Of a DNA stretch of 8,414 nt, positions 1-5,324 are shown one piece after another; position 1 is the stretch's first letter, and each line of letters begins with the position of its first letter. The stretch covers positions 1-8,414 of the forward strand of contig CAKSNQ010000057.1 of NCBI GenBank assembly GCA_934476315.1. Direction: 5' to 3'. This stretch comes from an uncultured Eubacteriales bacterium (GTDB lineage: Bacteria; Bacillota; Clostridia; Oscillospirales; CAG-272). Position numbers and translations under genes: made by a program. Below the pieces are notes generated by a model. It saw nothing but the letters and a program-made list of their open reading frames with translations, had not been told where the DNA came from and did not search any database.

Positions 1-1
1 G

Positions 2-172
2 CGTCGCGGTTTTCTCATCTCCGGCGGGGAGGTCAATGCCGAGCGCACTGCGAATATGTTGCTGGAGGAATTCCGTTCCGCGAAAATCGGACGCATTACC
101 TTGGATGTTCTGCCGACAAAAAGCGCAAGCGTCGCGGAGTCCGGGGAGGAGAGCGAGGAGGAGCACCTATGA
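2..172 (+). CDS. rbgA: Ribosome biogenesis GTPase RbgA/YlqF, C-terminal end (partial)
   Basis: Only the last 56 codons are present; the gene starts upstream of the window. The tail reads RRGFLISGGEVNAERTA followed by LLEEFRSAKIGRITLD, which resembles the C-terminal end of the RbgA/YlqF family of circularly permuted GTPases. In that family the C-terminal helical domain contacts the immature 50S ribosomal subunit and helps late large-subunit assembly in the cytoplasm. The GTPase motifs themselves lie outside the window. The protein ends in a Glu-rich stretch after the conserved core. Its TGA overlaps the ATG of rnhB (ATGA), suggesting translational coupling; rbgA followed by rnhB is a common order in Firmicutes, which supports the call. 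Identification rests on a short tail plus synteny. Confidence 0.8.
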   Translation, partial: RRGFLISGGEVNAERTANMLLEEFRSAKIGRITLDVLPTKSASVAESGEESEEEHL

Positions 173-963
173 GTTGCCAGACACAGCGTCAGCCGACTGA
201 AGAATTAGAGGCACTCTACAAAAGCGAGGGGCACTTCACGCTGATCTGCGGTGCGGACGAAGCCGGGCGCGGTCCGTTGTGCGGTCCGGTCGTTGCCGCC
301 GCCTGTATTCTGCCGGAGGGGATAGCGATCGACGGGCTGAACGACTCAAAGAAGCTGACCGCCAAACGCCGTGAGCGGTTGTTTGACGAGATCCGCTCGA
401 CGGCGCTGACCTATTGTATCGCACAGGCGAGCGTGGAGGAAATCAACCGTTTCAACATTCTGGAGGCTTCCCTGCTTGCCATGCGCCGCGCCATTGACGG
501 GCTGTTCCCATGTCCAGACGCCGCGCTGATCGACGGAAATGTCGATCGGGATTTTCCCTTGCCGGCACGTGCTGTAATCCATGGCGACGCCAAGGTTTCC
601 TGCATTGCGGCGGCGTCGGTGCTCGCCAAGGTCGCCCGGGACCGGATGTGCCTGGAGCTGGATGCGAAGTACCCCCAATACGGCATCGCCCGGCATAAAG
701 GCTACGGAACGGCGGCGCACATGGCGGCACTGCGGGAATACGGTCCCGCTCCGATCTATCGCCGACGTTTTATTCGCTTTCTGAATCCCGACGTGGATGA
801 CGTCGATACCGCCCCCTCCCCCGAGGACATCCACTCGGCGCATCTTCCGCAAAGCTGGCGCTTTCCTCCCGAGGAAAAACCATCCACCTCCGACCGTCGC
901 ACAGCGCTTCCCTCCTGGATTCTTGATTTCAAGCACGGAGTGCCGGAGAACAACCATGAATAA
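169..963 (+). CDS. rnhB: Ribonuclease HII
   Basis: RNase HII cleaves the RNA strand of RNA-DNA hybrids and starts removal of single ribonucleotides misincorporated in DNA. Family landmarks are clear in the 264-residue product. GADEAGRGPLCGPVVAAA (28-45) carries the catalytic Asp30-Glu31 pair, NDSKKL is at 58-63, IDG holds Asp122, and HGDAK holds Asp140. The AAASVLAKVARDR helix follows, then HKGYGTAAH near 176-184. The four acidic residues of the D-E-D-D active site are all present, so the enzyme should be active. The ATG overlaps the rbgA stop and is preceded by GAGGAGGAG about 6 bases upstream. The conserved domain ends around residue 205; the remaining roughly 60 residues form a Pro/Asp/Ser-rich tail of unknown role that includes the overlap with yraN. 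The final 8 bases overlap the next gene. Confidence 0.96.
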   Translation: MSCQTQRQPTEELEALYKSEGHFTLICGADEAGRGPLCGPVVAAACILPEGIAIDGLNDSKKLTAKRRERLFDEIRSTALTYCIAQASVEEINRFNILEASLLAMRRAIDGLFPCPDAALIDGNVDRDFPLPARAVIHGDAKVSCIAAASVLAKVARDRMCLELDAKYPQYGIARHKGYGTAAHMAALREYGPAPIYRRRFIRFLNPDVDDVDTAPSPEDIHSAHLPQSWRFPPEEKPSTSDRRTALPSWILDFKHGVPENNHE

Positions 964-1357
964 ATCGGGCGCGCTTCTGGGGAAAGCGGGTGAGCAAATT
1001 GCTGTGGACTTTCTTGCTCAAAGGGGATATACTGTACTGGAACGGAACTATCGTTTCAGTCACCAGGAAATTGACTTCATCGCGGCGGACGATGATTTTA
1101 TCGTTTTTGTGGAAGTCAAAGCCCGCTCGTACCGTCCTCTCTCCGCCGGGTACTACGGCAGACCCGCCCGCGCTGTGGATTTGACCAAGCAAAAAAACCT
1201 CATTGCCGCGGCGCAGGGATATCTGCGTGAGCATCCGGAGGAGGTGCGTCAACCGCGCTTTGACGTCGTTGAAGTGCTGGCACAGACCGACCGGGAGGGA
1301 TACCTCCGGCAGATTCTTCACATTGAGCACATCCGCAACGCTTTCGGCGTACGATGA
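956..1357 (+). CDS. YraN/UPF0102 family protein, PD-(D/E)XK nuclease-like fold
   Basis: This 133-residue protein matches the UPF0102 (YraN) family. The signature elements are GKAGEQIAVDFLAQRGY near the N-terminus, LERNYRF at 28-34, QEIDFIA at 37-43 and VFVEVKAR at 50-57. The family is predicted to have a restriction-endonuclease-like fold with the E..D..ExK core (Glu38, Asp40, Glu53-Val-Lys55). Its biochemical role is not well established, although it is very often encoded next to rnhB, as here. The start at 956 was chosen because it gives the family N-terminus, overlaps the rnhB stop by 8 bases and has GGAG at a suitable distance. An open frame continues upstream to 797 but reads through rnhB and lacks family similarity. 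The stop TGA at 1355-1357 overlaps an ATG at 1354 in the next gene's frame. Confidence 0.92.
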   Translation: MNKSGALLGKAGEQIAVDFLAQRGYTVLERNYRFSHQEIDFIAADDDFIVFVEVKARSYRPLSAGYYGRPARAVDLTKQKNLIAAAQGYLREHPEEVRQPRFDVVEVLAQTDREGYLRQILHIEHIRNAFGVR

Positions 1358-1383
1358 AAATAACGACACCGGACAGGTGCGAA

Positions 1384-1398
1384 AGGAGGCTCGCTTTG
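1384..1398 (+). promoter_or_regulatory. Ribosome binding site that selects a TTG start for the dipeptidase
   Basis: AGGAGG at 1384-1389 is followed after six bases by an in-frame TTG at 1396-1398. The only in-frame ATG, at 1354, has no purine-rich Shine-Dalgarno in front of it. The residues it would add (14 before the Leu15 TTG) precede the conserved domain. The spacing and strength of this site make TTG the most likely start. Confidence 0.7.
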
Positions 1399-2349
1399 CC
1401 GATTCCACCCTATATTGACCTGCATTGCGACACAGCGTACGAAATGTATAGCCGAGGGCAGACGATTCTGCAAAATGACCTCGCGGTTTCCCTCCGGAAC
1501 GCACAGGTCTACCCGCATTACGCACAATTTTTTGCCATATGGAGCGACCGTCGGCTGGACGACGATGCGGCATACCAAAATTATTTACATATTTCGGATT
1601 TTTTCTCCGGTCAACTTAAAAATCCGGACGTTTCCGACAAAATCGCTCTGCTCCGAACAGGAGCCGACCTCGACAGGCTTTGGAACGAGTCCCGATGTGC
1701 GGCAATCCCGGCGGTTGAAGATGCAAGACTGCTCGGCGGAGACCTGACGCGACTGGATGAGCTTCGTCGACGCGGCGTCCGTGCGCTGACCCTGCTTTGG
1801 GGAGGAAACACCTGCATCGGCGGTTCGCACGATACCTCCGACGGTCTGACAGATTTTGGTGTATCTGTCGTAAAGCGCTGTTTTGAGCTTGAAATAGTCC
1901 CGGACATCTCCCACGCCGGCGAGCAGAGCGCCGAACAGGTTCTGTCACTCGCGGCGGAGGCAGGTAAACCCGTTCTGGCAACTCATTCCAATGCATACGG
2001 CGTGTACCCACACACGCGCAATCTCCGTGACCGCCACTTTAAAGCTCTACAACAGCTTGACGGGCTGGTCGGCATCAACCTGTGCGCTCCGCACCTCTGC
2101 GACATTCAGAACCACCCCGCCACCGTGGAGGATGTTTTCCGCCACATTGAATACTATCTTGCCCTGGGCGGAGAAAAAAACGTCTCGATCGGTGCCGACT
2201 GGGACGGTGCCCCGACGCCGGAGGGTATCCGCACCATTGCCGATCTTCCCCTTCTCGCCGAATGTATGGCGAAACACAATTACACGGAGCGGCAGATCAA
2301 CAATATTTTCTTTGCCAACGCCGCACGCTTTATCAGGCAATATCTTTAA
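1396..2349 (+). CDS. Membrane dipeptidase, peptidase family M19
   Basis: This is a zinc-dependent dipeptidase of family M19 (renal dipeptidase-like), 317 residues from the preferred TTG start. Metal ligands expected from the family are visible: HCD (His10, Asp12), VED (Glu108 bridging), DISH (His173), THSN (His197) and GADWDG (Asp268/Asp270). TRN at 207-209 is the usual substrate-side motif. Family members hydrolyse dipeptides, including D-residue-containing and beta-lactam-like substrates in some cases; the substrate here is unknown. No signal peptide or hydrophobic segment is seen, so a cytoplasmic enzyme is inferred despite the family name. It follows yraN almost directly and belongs to the same operon. 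An ATG at 1354 would add 14 residues and overlap the yraN stop (ATGA), so coupling from there cannot be excluded. Confidence 0.9.
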   Translation: MPIPPYIDLHCDTAYEMYSRGQTILQNDLAVSLRNAQVYPHYAQFFAIWSDRRLDDDAAYQNYLHISDFFSGQLKNPDVSDKIALLRTGADLDRLWNESRCAAIPAVEDARLLGGDLTRLDELRRRGVRALTLLWGGNTCIGGSHDTSDGLTDFGVSVVKRCFELEIVPDISHAGEQSAEQVLSLAAEAGKPVLATHSNAYGVYPHTRNLRDRHFKALQQLDGLVGINLCAPHLCDIQNHPATVEDVFRHIEYYLALGGEKNVSIGADWDGAPTPEGIRTIADLPLLAECMAKHNYTERQINNIFFANAARFIRQYL

Positions 2350-2416
2350 TTCCGGTTCCACGGAAACACCGCTCGCGCCGGATATACAGGACGACATATC
2401 AGTATCCAAAATCCAA

Positions 2417-2461
2417 AGAAAGGATGCTTTCGCCGAGGCGGAAGCCATGGTTTTTCGCATG
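2417..2461 (+). promoter_or_regulatory. Hairpin-bridged ribosome binding site, copy 1 (thrC)
   Basis: Shine-Dalgarno AGAAAGGA (2417-2424) is followed by one T and then a hairpin. The left arm GCTTTCGC (2426-2433) pairs with GCGGAAGC (2438-2445) around the loop CGAG, with a single U-G wobble at 2430/2441. ATGG (2447-2450) follows one base later and the favoured thrC ATG is at 2459. The same order and almost the same left arm occur before the DUF1540 gene and clpX. If the hairpin forms, the distance from Shine-Dalgarno to the 2459 start becomes about 14 bases instead of 34. The structure is read directly from the sequence; the function is inference. Confidence 0.65.
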
Positions 2462-3949
2462 AAATATTACAGTACCCGAGATAAAGAGAAGCTGGCGGGC
2501 GTTACCGCCGCGCAAGCAATCAAACAAGGGCTTGCCGATGACGGCGGACTGTACGTCCCGGAAATGCTCCCGACGCTGACGGAGGATTTTCTCACAGAGC
2601 TTCGCGGTGATGATTACGCAACCCGCGCCGCAAAAATCATGCGGATGTTTCTGGATGATTACACATACGAGGAATTGCTCGCCGACTGCCGCGCGGCGTA
2701 TCGGGATGCCGCGTTCCCGGGCGGCGCCGCACCGCTCGTCCCGCTGAGTGACAATATGTACGCGCTGGAGCTTTGGCACGGTCCGACCGCCGCGTTCAAA
2801 GATATGGCGCTGCAAGTGATGCCGCGTCTGCTCTCCCGCGCCCTCGTGAAAACGGGAGAGACACGGACCGCGCTCATTTTGGTCGCGACCTCCGGCGACA
2901 CCGGTAAGGCGGCGCTTGAAGGGTACCGGGATGTCGATCGGACAAAGATCGTTGTGTTTTACCCCGTGGACGGCGTGAGCCATGTTCAGCGCCTCCAGAT
3001 GGCGACGCAAACAGGCGAGAACGTTTGCGTTTTTGCCATCCGCGGCAATTTTGACGACGCTCAGACCGGAGTCAAACAGATTTTCGGAAACGCCGACGCA
3101 CACGAGAAGCTGTCCGATGCCGGATACGTTCTCTCCAGTGCCAACTCCATCAACTGGGGCAGACTGCTCCCCCAGGTTGCCTACTACATTTCCGCCTGGT
3201 GCGATCTGACCAACAACGGCGGGCTGAAGAGCGGCGAGCACTTTGACGTTTGCGTGCCGACGGGAAACTTCGGTAATATCTTCGCGGCGTATCTTGCCAA
3301 GCGCATGGGACTTCCGATCGGCAAACTGATCTGCGCTTCCAACAGCAACTGCGTGCTGACGGATTTTCTACGCACGGGAACATACGACCGCAACCGCCTC
3401 TTCCATCTGACCATGTCCCCGTCCATGGACATTCTGATTTCCAGCAATCTGGAGCGTCTGTTGTATTTCGCCGCGGGAAGCGAGCGCACCGCCGGCTACA
3501 TGAAGCAGTTGAACGCGAACGGGCGCTACACCATCGACGCGGATGTCAAAGCCATGATCGACCGCGATTTCGTCGGTTATTTTGCCGATGAAGCGCAGAC
3601 TGCCATGACCATCGCGGACTACTATCGCACCCGGAATTATCTGAGCGACCCGCACACGGCAGTTGCCCTTTTCTGTGCCGGACACTATCGTGCTGAGCTC
3701 GGAGATCGCGTGCCGATGGTCGTTGCCTCTACCGCAAGCCCCTATAAGTTTGCCAACAATGTCTATCGCGCTATCGCCGGCGTTGCGCCGGTGAACGATC
3801 TGGCGGCGCTCGATCAACTGGAAGAGAAAACCGGCGTTGAAATTCCCTATCCTCTGCGCGGGCTGGCACAGCGCACGGTTCGGTTTGACAAGACCATTGA
3901 AACCCAAGACATGCTCTCTGAAGTTTGCCGCTTTCTGTCCATCCGCTGA
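2459..3949 (+). CDS. thrC: Threonine synthase
   Basis: This pyridoxal-phosphate enzyme converts O-phospho-L-homoserine to L-threonine, the last step of threonine synthesis. The 496-residue length fits the long threonine synthase type with an N-terminal extension domain. The N-terminus MKYYSTRD and GLADDGGLYVP (24-34) are typical of this type. LWHGPTAAFKDMALQ (105-119) carries the PLP lysine Lys114. ATSGDTGKAALEGY (143-156) is the phosphate-binding loop and PTGNFGN is further along. The frame is open upstream to 1991, but that part lies antiparallel in frame to the dipeptidase gene and is not coding. Two in-frame ATGs compete, 2447 and 2459. I favour 2459 because it gives the family N-terminus and fits the spacing seen in two sister leaders. 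The gene starts about 110 bases after the dipeptidase stop and no separate promoter is evident. Confidence 0.95.
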   Translation: MKYYSTRDKEKLAGVTAAQAIKQGLADDGGLYVPEMLPTLTEDFLTELRGDDYATRAAKIMRMFLDDYTYEELLADCRAAYRDAAFPGGAAPLVPLSDNMYALELWHGPTAAFKDMALQVMPRLLSRALVKTGETRTALILVATSGDTGKAALEGYRDVDRTKIVVFYPVDGVSHVQRLQMATQTGENVCVFAIRGNFDDAQTGVKQIFGNADAHEKLSDAGYVLSSANSINWGRLLPQVAYYISAWCDLTNNGGLKSGEHFDVCVPTGNFGNIFAAYLAKRMGLPIGKLICASNSNCVLTDFLRTGTYDRNRLFHLTMSPSMDILISSNLERLLYFAAGSERTAGYMKQLNANGRYTIDADVKAMIDRDFVGYFADEAQTAMTIADYYRTRNYLSDPHTAVALFCAGHYRAELGDRVPMVVASTASPYKFANNVYRAIAGVAPVNDLAALDQLEEKTGVEIPYPLRGLAQRTVRFDKTIETQDMLSEVCRFLSIR

Positions 3950-3952
3950 TTC

Positions 3953-3966
3953 CCCGCGCAAGCGGG
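3953..3966. repeat. Small GC-rich hairpin just after thrC
   Basis: CCCGC (3953-3957) and GCGGG (3962-3966) flank a GCAA tetraloop three bases after the thrC stop. No T-run follows on the plus strand, so it is not a convincing terminator by itself. It might protect the thrC 3' end or assist the convergent terminator next to it. Confidence 0.35.
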
Positions 3967-3971
3967 CATAG

Positions 3972-4004
3972 AAAAAGGCGGTGTAAAAGAGCCTTTACAC
4001 CACC
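3972..4004 (-). terminator. Rho-independent terminator of the minus-strand DUF1540 gene
   Basis: Read on the minus strand, GGTGGTGTAAA pairs with TTTACACCGCC through 11 positions, one of them a G-U wobble, around a six-base loop GGCTCT. TTTTT follows at plus positions 3976-3972. On the plus strand the same wobble becomes a C-A mismatch and the A-run lies before the stem, so the orientation favours transcripts coming from the DUF1540 gene. The shared 8 bp core may also stop or pause thrC transcripts arriving from the other side. Confidence 0.75.
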
Positions 4005-4087
4005 TCAACCCGACAGAAGCTCCGTCGTGAAGTTCTCCAACCTCGGATGATGGAAATATTTCCTGTCAGGCTATGCTCAATTTATAA

Positions 4088-4282
4088 TCAGTTCTCTGCC
4101 TTCTGACGGAAAGTAGCACAAGCCGTATCGGTAGAGTTGGTCGCAAAGCTGGGACCGACCGCGATCTCGTCGGCGGTGCAGTACGTGTCACAGTCGTGGT
4201 GCACGCAGTTGCTTACGTCGCAGACGATTCCCTTGATGTGCTTCTTTTCGTGGCAGCAGGCGCTGTTCTCATGCTCACTCAT
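4088..4282 (-). CDS. DUF1540 domain, small cysteine-rich protein
   Basis: This 64-residue protein has the spacing of the DUF1540 family. After a short Cys/His-rich start (CCHEKKH), the domain reads GIVCDVSNCVHHDCDTYCTADEI, broken here as GIVCDVSNC (18-26) and HHDCDTYCTADEI (28-40). It ends with TDTACATF (51-58). Cys21, 26, 31, 35 and 55 are likely metal ligands, by inference from the pattern. The family is common in Clostridia and its function is not established. It is the only minus-strand gene in the window and is convergent with thrC, with its own oriented terminator. Upstream codons in frame reach TAA without another start, so ATG at 4282 is the only choice. Its normal Shine-Dalgarno region is empty; the purine-rich site lies beyond a hairpin. 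The opposite-strand frame over it is a shadow. Confidence 0.85.
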   Translation of the reverse strand: MSEHENSACCHEKKHIKGIVCDVSNCVHHDCDTYCTADEIAVGPSFATNSTDTACATFRQKAEN

Positions 4283-4326
4283 TGGTTGTAACCATTGCCT
4301 TTACATGACGCAAAAGCATCCTTTCT
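4280..4326 (-). promoter_or_regulatory. Hairpin-bridged ribosome binding site, copy 2 (DUF1540 gene)
   Basis: On the minus strand AGAAAGGA (4326-4319) is followed by T and a hairpin. The left arm GCTTTTGC (4317-4310) pairs with GTAAAGGC (4304-4297) around the loop GTCAT, extended by a T-A pair at 4318/4296. Two of the pairs are G-U wobbles, which pair only in the minus-strand RNA; the plus-strand RNA would have C-A mismatches. ATGG follows at 4295-4292 and the gene's ATG at 4282-4280. Compared with copies 1 and 3, the sixth stem pair is U-A instead of C-G, a compensatory change. No other ribosome binding site is available for this gene. Confidence 0.65.
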
Positions 4327-4360
4327 GGGATTTTTCCGGTTTTGCCACGACAAATTCACT

Positions 4361-4371
4361 TCCCGTCGGGA
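4361..4371. repeat. Short perfect palindrome in the divergent intergenic region
   Basis: TCCCGTCGGGA is a 5-1-5 inverted repeat between the DUF1540 gene and the phosphoesterase gene. It is short enough to be chance, but its position between two divergent genes allows an operator role. This is only a possibility. Confidence 0.25.
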
Positions 4372-4379
4372 CTGCTTTT

Positions 4380-4407
4380 GGCGCGGCATTGCTATCATTC
4401 CCGCGCC
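4380..4407. repeat. GC-rich inverted repeat in the divergent intergenic region
   Basis: GGCGCGG (4380-4386) and CCGCGCC (4401-4407) are perfect inverted copies around 14 bases. If the DUF1540 transcript starts near 4409, this would be a stem-loop at the extreme 5' end of that mRNA; alternatively it could be an operator for either gene. No regulator can be named from the sequence. Confidence 0.35.
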
Positions 4408-4415
4408 CCCCGCAA

Positions 4416-4423
4416 ATTATACT
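4416..4423. promoter_or_regulatory. Possible overlapping divergent -10 elements
   Basis: The patch ATTATACT contains TATAAT on the minus strand (4421-4416) and TATACT on the plus strand (4418-4423). Either could serve as a -10 box, for the DUF1540 gene and for the phosphoesterase gene 25 bases downstream. No good -35 box lies at 16-18 bases on either side, so this is weak. Confidence 0.25.
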
Positions 4424-4447
4424 ACCCCGACTGAAAGGAGACTCTGT

Positions 4448-5179
4448 ATGGCGTTGTACGTTCTGTCCGACCCGCATCTGTCCGGACGCAACGCGGGAAA
4501 GTCTATGGAGGCTTTCGGTCCGCGGTGGAGAGATTATGTCAGCCGCATGGAAAAAAACTGGCGTGCACTCGTTACCGACGAGGACACGGTCGTTTTGCCG
4601 GGAGATATTTCCTGGGCAATGACGCTGGAGGAAGCCGCCCCGGATTTTGCCTTTCTTGACGCTCTTCCGGGAACCAAGCTACTCGGAAAAGGCAACCATG
4701 ATTTTTACTGGACGACCGCCGCCAAAATGTACCGCTTTTTGGAGGAAAACGGCTGGAGCTCTCTCCGTTTTCTCTATAACAACGCCTATCTTGTCGGCAA
4801 AATCGCGGTCTGCGGTACACGCGGATGGTTCAACGACCAACGCCTTCAGAATACCGTCGGCGAGGTGGATTACCAAAAAATCGTCAATCGCGAAACGCTT
4901 CGCCTGCGCATGACGCTGGACGCCGGGCGAAAGCTGCGCGCGGCGGACGATTCGGCTCCGGAGCTTGTTCCCTTTCTGCACTTTCCTCCCCTCTGGGCGG
5001 ATTTCCGATGCGAGGAATTTATGACGGTACTTCGCGAGTACGGTGTGCGGCGCTGCTATTTCGGACACATTCACAGCGGCAATCTGTCAACCCGCCCGCT
5101 CGTGGCAGATGGAATTCAGTTTACCTTGTGCACCGCCGACCACCTCAACTTCACGCCGCTTCTTGTGCAATCCGGCTGA
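4448..5179 (+). CDS. Metallophosphoesterase (COG1768-like predicted phosphohydrolase)
   Basis: This 243-residue protein belongs to the calcineurin-like metallophosphoesterase superfamily. The five metal/active-site blocks occur in order: DPH (Asp8, His10), PGDISW (Asp53), GNHD (Asn83, His84), HFPP (His178) and GHIH (His207, His209). The GDISWAM block and the HFPP-GHIHS ending resemble the COG1768 group of predicted phosphohydrolases, whose substrate is not known. No signal peptide or membrane segment is visible, so it is probably cytoplasmic. The ATG at 4448 has AAAGGAG at 4434-4440 with ideal seven-base spacing; the open frame back to 4295 has no such support and is not family-like. It stands alone between a divergent gene and the tig promoter. 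Confidence 0.9.
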   Translation: MALYVLSDPHLSGRNAGKSMEAFGPRWRDYVSRMEKNWRALVTDEDTVVLPGDISWAMTLEEAAPDFAFLDALPGTKLLGKGNHDFYWTTAAKMYRFLEENGWSSLRFLYNNAYLVGKIAVCGTRGWFNDQRLQNTVGEVDYQKIVNRETLRLRMTLDAGRKLRAADDSAPELVPFLHFPPLWADFRCEEFMTVLREYGVRRCYFGHIHSGNLSTRPLVADGIQFTLCTADHLNFTPLLVQSG

Positions 5180-5199
5180 TTTTGCCGTTTTTTGCGCAA
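5163..5199 (+). terminator. Weak terminator-like structure after the phosphoesterase gene
   Basis: CGGC (5173-5176) and GCCG (5184-5187) form a short stem directly followed by six Ts (5188-5193), overlapping the stop codon. Outer segments TTGTGCAA (5163-5170) and TTGCGCAA (5192-5199) could pair in an alternative larger fold. The four-pair stem is short for an efficient terminator, but a stop is expected here before the tig promoter. Confidence 0.35.
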
Positions 5200-5208
5200 A
5201 CCACACAT

Positions 5209-5254
5209 AAAAACGAAAAAAAGTCTTGACTTTTCGAAAAAAAACAGTTACAAT
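5209..5254 (+). promoter_or_regulatory. Strong SigA-type promoter of tig with A-tracts
   Basis: TTGACT (5226-5231) and TACAAT (5249-5254) are separated by exactly 17 bases, close to the vegetative sigma-factor consensus. Two A-tracts (5209-5213 and 5216-5222) sit directly upstream of the -35 box, where they could act as an UP element. The spacer contains the palindrome TTTTCGAAAA (5231-5240). The tig ATG is about 70 bases downstream, so the transcript would have a leader of roughly 60 bases. This is the clearest promoter in the window and probably also feeds clpP. Confidence 0.85.
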
Positions 5255-5324
5255 ATGGGATGTATGTAAATTCCAGTCAAAAGCCATTTTGCGTGCCAAA
5301 TGACAAAAGCCAAAGGAGAAAAAA

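Noticed and set aside
2381..2400. GATAT/ATATC inverted repeat upstream of thrC
   Set aside because: Five AT-rich pairs around ten bases, expected by chance; no T-box or threonine attenuator features in the short leader.
1991..2446. Upstream extension of the thrC frame
   Set aside because: It overlaps the conserved M19 dipeptidase in another frame and the added residues do not resemble threonine synthase.
2415..2450. CsrA-type regulation of the hairpin leaders
   Set aside because: The AAGGA motif is present, but it sits at the base of the hairpin and not in a loop, and only one GGA lies in each leader.
4083..4088. Perfect TATAAT on the plus strand after thrC
   Set aside because: No -35 box at suitable distance and it would only transcribe antisense to the DUF1540 gene.
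4137..4622. Plus-strand open frame across the DUF1540 gene and intergenic region
   Set aside because: It is antisense to a recognisable DUF1540 gene and then out of frame with the metallophosphoesterase.
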